A stretch of DNA of 11,272 nt, taken from contig CAMMKE010000036.1 in the NCBI GenBank assembly GCA_946497375.1, forward strand, positions 1-11,272, read 5' to 3'. The notes beneath the pieces were generated by a model, which searched no databases, was not told where the DNA came from, and saw only the letters and a program-made list of their open reading frames with translations. Origin of the DNA: an uncultured Mycoplasmatota bacterium (GTDB lineage: Bacteria > Bacillota_I > Bacilli_A > RF39 > UBA660). Of this stretch, positions 6,995-11,272 are shown piece by piece. Numbering within the stretch: the first letter of the stretch is position 1; each line of letters opens with the position of its first letter. Position numbers and translations under genes: made by a program.

Positions 6995-9900
6995 GTGTTA
7001 GATGTAACAAAAGATGATATAAAAAATTTAAATGATTCTGATTTAAGAATTTTGGTAGGAAAACTATGTGAAGCACAATTATATGAGATTGGAAATGATA
7101 CATGTTGCGTTTCATATGGTGGGAATCAAGATGAAAAAGATAATGGGATTGATGTAAAAGTGAATGCTACTAAAGTAACTGATACAAGAAGCTTTATTCC
7201 TATGAATAATACCATCTTTCAAGTAAAAAAACCTAAAATGTCTCCTGGTGAAATAAAACGAGAAATGAGAACTAAAAAAGGTTATTTAAGAGACTCCATT
7301 AAAAACTTAGCAGAGATAAATGGTGCATATATTATTGTAAGTGGTATGGCTGATACAACAGATATTACGTATTCAAGCAGAATTAAGTGTATGAAAGAAA
7401 TTTTGAAAGAAGAAAAACTAGAAAATACAATTTTGGTAGATTTTTATGATTCTAATAAAATTGCAACCTGGGTTAATAAATATCCTTCTTTAATTTGTTG
7501 GGTTAATGATAAGAATGGTAAAAATACTAATGGTTGGTGTACATATCATAATTGGTCTAACAAAAGCGAAGAAGAGCAACCGTTTATAATGGATGAAGAA
7601 TCGGTAATATATCGTAATGATTTTAGTAAGGAAAATCAGATACGTTTAGTAGATGGAATAAATGAAATAAGAAATACATTGTTAATTCCGAAAAGTTCAA
7701 TACGTTTAGCCGGGTTATCAGGTGTTGGTAAAACAAGATTGGCACAAGCATTATTTGATAATACAATAGGTAATAATCCACTTAATAAAGAAATGGTTAT
7801 CTATGGTGATATAGGTGATAGTTTACAACCAGATCCTATAACATTTATTCAACGTTTACAAACACTTGATAAAAGAGTCATACTTATCGTGGACAATTGT
7901 GAAGCTACTATGCATAATAAGCTGACTGAATTATGTCAAAGACACAACAGTAAAATAAGCTTAATGACAATTGAGTATGATGTAAAGGAAGACGATAACG
8001 TAGATTCTAACAATTATTATTTAAGTACAACCTCTGACGGAGTGTTAAAACAATTAATTAAAAGGAAGTTTAAAAACATTTCAGATATTAATGTTGATAC
8101 AATAGTTAAGTGCTCAGATGGTAATTTTAGAATTGCTTTATATCTATCTAAATCTATTTCAACTCAAAAGAATATAGGTGTACTCAATTATGATGAACTT
8201 TTTAATAGATTGTTTTTTCAAGGAATTGAAATTGATAAAGAGTTATTAAAAGTCGGAGAGGCATGTTCCTTATTCTATTCTTTTGACATTTCGTATGATG
8301 TAGAAGACGAAAAAAATGAATTAAACATTATTTCAGACTTAATATCTATCTCAGCAATAAATGTGCTTGGTAAAGTAGAAGAGTTGAGATGTAGACAAAT
8401 TGTTCAGAAAAGAGGAAATATGCGTGCAATATTGCCACATGCATTAGCAAATAAACTAGCTATAGACTGTCTAAAAAAGATTCCCGCTGAACATATAATG
8501 AGATTAATAAGTAAAAATGAAAGATTATGTATATCTTTTTTTAGAAGATTAAAATTTTTACATTCTTCAGATGAAGCACAGGTAATTGCAAAAAAGTATT
8601 TTTATTCATTAAGTGATGAAGATTTAATTGACGCAAAAGAAAGTTTGATGGAAAAAATTAAGTGTATTACCATTTTAAATCCTGAATTAGTTTTGCAAAG
8701 AATAGAAAATATAACAGAACAATCATTTTTTACAAGAAATAACAAACAATTTTACGAATGGGTAAGAATATTTGGTTATATTGCCTTTGATGAAAAAACA
8801 TTTAAAAGAGCAATAGAATTGATAATAAAAATCGCACAAACAGAGAAAACTAATGAAAATTATAATTCTGTTAGAGATGTTTTATATAACTTTTTTCATA
8901 TATATTTATCTTCTACCCATGCTAAATTAAGTGTTAGACTGGAAGTAATATCTGAGTTACTCCAATCTTCAAAAAAAGATAGGAAAGAAATAGGTTTAAA
9001 ACTAATAGATGAAATTTTACATTATGGAAGTTTCTTTGCTTCCCCACTTTTAGATTGTGGTTCTCAAATAAGAGACTACGGGCTTGAACCTAATGGTAAA
9101 GACTGGTATGAAGAAGCATTAAGTTATTGTAGAAATTTTTTATATCATGATATTTGTTATGAGGATATAAAAGAAATTTTAGCGTTTAATTTTAGAAATT
9201 TAGCCTCTATTGGTTTTTATGATATTTTAGAGACAATAGTAGAAGAAAATATAATTATTAAAAGTTGGCCAAGAATTTGGATTTCGTTACTTGCAATTAA
9301 ACATTTCGATTCGGAAAGAATTTCTAGAGAATTAATGAATCGTATTGATAAATTAATAGATAAAGTACAACCAGTTACTATTTCTGATAAAGTTACCGCC
9401 TTTTTTAATAAACATGCAAAAATATATTTAGGATTAGAAGATATAACTGATAATGATAAACAAATTAATGATATAATTTATAATTTAGGAAAAGAAATAG
9501 GATTGGATAAAGAAAACTTTGAATCAAATATTTTATTATTTGATGACACTTGTTCATTATATCGAGTTAGCTTTTTCACTAAAGGATTGTATGAAAATTT
9601 TAAAGATAAGGATGAATTAATATATATCTTATTAGATAAAATTAATGAAAGTAATGAACATATTTTTAAAGAAATATTGTCAAATCTTATTGGCTTATAT
9701 TATAAAGAAAATCAAGAAGAATGCTCCAATTTACTAGATAGAATAGTTGAAGATCCAAAATATAATAAAAATTATTTGTATTTGCAATTATCTTATCAAC
9801 TATCATCTATAGATATTAGAAGAATTGAAAAAACAATTGAACTAGGTGCATTTAATGAAAATGATTTAGGAAAAATTGAATGGTATTTAATGGAATTATC

Positions 9901-10738
9901 AACAGATGAAGTTACCCGTTTTTTTGATACATTACCTAATACCACCATCGTTCAGTCAACTGTTTTAATGAGTTTATTTGAAATTACAAGAAGAAATAAA
10001 GTTGATGAATTATTAATGTCTTATATTAGGAAACGATTAACTCTATTAGATTATAGTCAATTAGACAACGTTAGAAATAACCATGATGAATATATTATTT
10101 CAGAGCTTATTAAATCTTCTTTTTCAAAAGAAGCTGGTATAATAGAAGCAAGAATAATTTTTCAACATATTAACTCATTAATTTCTGAAAAATACGTAAC
10201 ATTTTATTCATACAAAGGAATATTAATACCATTAATTAAACTTTATCCTAAAGAATTTTTAAATATTTTTATTGATTATAAAGAAAAACCAAATTGGGAG
10301 AAAATTTACTTTTTTAGAAGGAGTTTTAACCTTAATCCTAATGTTTTATCCTATATAGAAGATAGCAAATTGATTGAGTGGATAAAAGAAAATAAAAGGA
10401 TACAAGAATTATCATATATTATGGAACCATATGTTTTTGATAAAGAAAAAGGTTATTATGTATGGAGTGAGTTAGGTAAATATGTTATAGAAAATTATTA
10501 CAATAATAACGTAGTAATGAAAAACATTATAGCAAATGTATATCCAAATTCTTGGTCAGGAGAATATTCAGAAGTATTGAAAGAAAGAGAAAATCTTTTC
10601 TTACAAATGAAAAATAATAACAATCCAATTATCACCAATATAGGTAAGAAAGAACATTATATTATTTTGAAAAAGATAGATGTTTGTTGTATAAATGAAA
10701 AAAATGAGCGAGAAGAAAGATTTAATCGATTTGAATAA
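6995..10738 (+). CDS. Avs-like defence protein: Mrr/PD-(D/E)XK nuclease - STAND NTPase - helical repeat sensor
   Basis: This is a 1247-residue single-gene protein. Residues 1-165 form a restriction-endonuclease-like domain: Y-G-G near 41-43, E47, D49, G-I-D53, then F-Q76-V-K78-K. That D...QxK pattern is the PD-(D/E)XK active site with Q in place of E, as in Mrr-type nucleases. Conserved blocks D149-F-Y-D152 and G180-W181 follow. The P-loop core has Walker A G240-L-S-G-V-G-K246-T and Walker B ending in D300-N. S-L-M-T-I-E-Y-D (322-329) and D-G-N-F-R (375-379) lie where STAND proteins carry later core motifs. From about 480 to the end it is helical and repeat-like, with W1187-S-G and a charged tail. 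Antiviral STAND proteins use such a C-terminus to sense phage proteins and then activate the nuclease; that role is inferred here. GTG 6995 is chosen because the earlier GTG 6986 lies inside the GGAGGTG ribosome-binding site (6982-6988). Confidence 0.8.
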   Translation: MLDVTKDDIKNLNDSDLRILVGKLCEAQLYEIGNDTCCVSYGGNQDEKDNGIDVKVNATKVTDTRSFIPMNNTIFQVKKPKMSPGEIKREMRTKKGYLRDSIKNLAEINGAYIIVSGMADTTDITYSSRIKCMKEILKEEKLENTILVDFYDSNKIATWVNKYPSLICWVNDKNGKNTNGWCTYHNWSNKSEEEQPFIMDEESVIYRNDFSKENQIRLVDGINEIRNTLLIPKSSIRLAGLSGVGKTRLAQALFDNTIGNNPLNKEMVIYGDIGDSLQPDPITFIQRLQTLDKRVILIVDNCEATMHNKLTELCQRHNSKISLMTIEYDVKEDDNVDSNNYYLSTTSDGVLKQLIKRKFKNISDINVDTIVKCSDGNFRIALYLSKSISTQKNIGVLNYDELFNRLFFQGIEIDKELLKVGEACSLFYSFDISYDVEDEKNELNIISDLISISAINVLGKVEELRCRQIVQKRGNMRAILPHALANKLAIDCLKKIPAEHIMRLISKNERLCISFFRRLKFLHSSDEAQVIAKKYFYSLSDEDLIDAKESLMEKIKCITILNPELVLQRIENITEQSFFTRNNKQFYEWVRIFGYIAFDEKTFKRAIELIIKIAQTEKTNENYNSVRDVLYNFFHIYLSSTHAKLSVRLEVISELLQSSKKDRKEIGLKLIDEILHYGSFFASPLLDCGSQIRDYGLEPNGKDWYEEALSYCRNFLYHDICYEDIKEILAFNFRNLASIGFYDILETIVEENIIIKSWPRIWISLLAIKHFDSERISRELMNRIDKLIDKVQPVTISDKVTAFFNKHAKIYLGLEDITDNDKQINDIIYNLGKEIGLDKENFESNILLFDDTCSLYRVSFFTKGLYENFKDKDELIYILLDKINESNEHIFKEILSNLIGLYYKENQEECSNLLDRIVEDPKYNKNYLYLQLSYQLSSIDIRRIEKTIELGAFNENDLGKIEWYLMELSTDEVTRFFDTLPNTTIVQSTVLMSLFEITRRNKVDELLMSYIRKRLTLLDYSQLDNVRNNHDEYIISELIKSSFSKEAGIIEARIIFQHINSLISEKYVTFYSYKGILIPLIKLYPKEFLNIFIDYKEKPNWEKIYFFRRSFNLNPNVLSYIEDSKLIEWIKENKRIQELSYIMEPYVFDKEKGYYVWSELGKYVIENYYNNNVVMKNIIANVYPNSWSGEYSEVLKERENLFLQMKNNNNPIITNIGKKEHYIILKKIDVCCINEKNEREERFNRFE

Positions 10739-10745
10739 ATATATA

Positions 10746-10774
10746 TTTTCAAGCGCACTTAAATATGTTATAAT
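10746..10774 (+). promoter_or_regulatory. Extended -10 promoter of the AbiEi gene
   Basis: TG-T-TATAAT (10766-10774) is a perfect extended -10 element. TTTTCA (10746-10751) sits 17 nt upstream of the hexamer as a 4-of-6 match to the -35 consensus. Transcription should start near 10781, just before the AAAGGA ribosome-binding site. Confidence 0.7.
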
Positions 10775-10781
10775 TTAAGTG
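10756..10781. promoter_or_regulatory. Palindromic operator over the AbiEi promoter
   Basis: The perfect 9-bp inverted repeat CACTTAAAT (10756-10764) / ATTTAAGTG (10773-10781), with an 8-bp spacer, spans the extended -10 box. AbiEi antitoxins of known type IV systems repress their own promoter by binding inverted repeats, so this is a plausible autoregulatory site. No T-tract follows it, which argues against a terminator. Confidence 0.6.
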
Positions 10782-10797
10782 TGAAAGGAAAATTAAT

Positions 10798-11272
10798 ATG
10801 GAGTATGAAAGTAAGATTTTAAAATTATTTAAAAATGGTTATTTGACTACCAAAGATGTTACTAATAATAATATTCCTAGGACTTATCTTACTAAACTTA
10901 TTAAAAAAAATAAAATAGAAAGAGTAAGTCGTGGAGTGTATATTAAAAAGAATGTTTTGGTAGATGAATTTGTGGTTCTACAAAGTAAAAGTAAGTATGC
11001 AATTTATTCTAATACCACAGCACTTTATTTACACGGTTTTTCTAATAGAATTCCTATTATATATGATATTACAGTTAAAAGTGGTTATAAGGGTTCGCTT
11101 CAAAAAGAAAAGAATGTTAATTTATTTTATACGAAAAAAGAATTACTTGAATTAGGTGTCACTAATTATAAACTTGATTCTGGTAATATTATTAGAGTTT
11201 ATGATTTAGATAAAACCATTTGTGATATTATTAAAAATAAAAAGAAAATAGATGCTGAAATTTTTAATAAGG
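10798..11272 (+). CDS. AbiEi-family type IV antitoxin / abortive infection regulator (5' part, runs off the window)
   Basis: The frame is open from ATG 10798 to the window end, giving 158 residues. AAAGGA (10784-10789) lies 8 nt before the start. Residues 1-50 form a winged helix-turn-helix (Y-L-T-T-K-D-V, then I-P-R-T-Y-L-T-K-L-I, ending R-V-S-R-G-V-Y-I). The rest carries AbiEi hallmarks: S-N-T-T-A-L-Y-L-H-G, the I-T-V-K-S-G-Y-K-G block and V-Y-D-L-D-K-T-I-C-D near 140-150. In characterised AbiE systems this protein neutralises the nucleotidyltransferase toxin AbiEii and represses the shared promoter; here that is inferred from family. A full protein of about 200 residues would end shortly after the window, and abiEii should follow. 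It lies 59 nt downstream of the STAND gene but has its own promoter. Confidence 0.85.
   Translation, partial: MEYESKILKLFKNGYLTTKDVTNNNIPRTYLTKLIKKNKIERVSRGVYIKKNVLVDEFVVLQSKSKYAIYSNTTALYLHGFSNRIPIIYDITVKSGYKGSLQKEKNVNLFYTKKELLELGVTNYKLDSGNIIRVYDLDKTICDIIKNKKKIDAEIFNK

Noticed and set aside
10964..11155. Plus-strand open frame of 63 codons near the window end
   Set aside because: It lies in another frame within the AbiEi coding region, which is clearly the real frame by family similarity and ribosome-binding site.
6727..11272. Insertion sequence or integrase carrying the defence genes
   Set aside because: No transposase, recombinase, terminal inverted repeat or target-site duplication could be found inside the window.
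1..11272. CRISPR array, tRNA/rRNA genes or TGA recoding
   Set aside because: No regularly spaced repeats or tRNA-like folds were seen; tryptophan is TGG and no in-frame TGA occurs in the genes.

Overview
The window is low-GC, Gram-positive-type DNA. Ribosome-binding sites are strong (AGGAG, GGAGGTG), all genes lie on the + strand, every visible stop is TAA or TAG, and tryptophan is TGG, so nothing suggests a mollicute-style code. Gene content and base composition fit an uncultured, gut-type Firmicute (Bacilli or Erysipelotrichia-like). That placement is inference; no marker gene is present.

Region 1 (1-5405) is ordinary chromosome. It holds the hairpin-rich 3' end of an unidentified transcript with a terminator, an unlisted 55-aa membrane miniprotein (145-312), an isomerase-type Nudix hydrolase (325-942) whose terminator overlaps its own stop codon, and a complete Ca2+-type P-type ATPase (998-3598). 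An MFS-like transporter follows 4 nt later (3603-4819). It is split by one missing base in an A-rich stretch near 3800-3815. A second, MutT-like Nudix hydrolase lies at 4941-5405.

Region 2 (5470-6994) is a breakpoint. A class B penicillin-binding protein starts normally and keeps its SxxK and SxN motifs. It stops abruptly after 418 residues, before the KTG motif. A short coding-like remnant in another frame, a strong terminator and an AT-rich inverted repeat follow.

Region 3 (6995-11272) is a defence island. A 1247-residue single-gene system combines an N-terminal Mrr/PD-(D/E)XK-like nuclease, a STAND-type P-loop NTPase core and a long helical C-terminal region. This is the architecture of Avs-like antiviral STAND proteins and is the most interesting item here. 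It is followed by the 5' part of an AbiEi-type antitoxin gene. That gene's extended -10 promoter is covered by a perfect 9-bp inverted repeat, a likely autoregulatory operator. The toxin partner AbiEii would lie beyond the window end.

The simplest reading is that horizontally acquired defence genes were placed into, or next to, a cell-wall gene and removed its 3' end. Function of the island is inferred from domains and context only.
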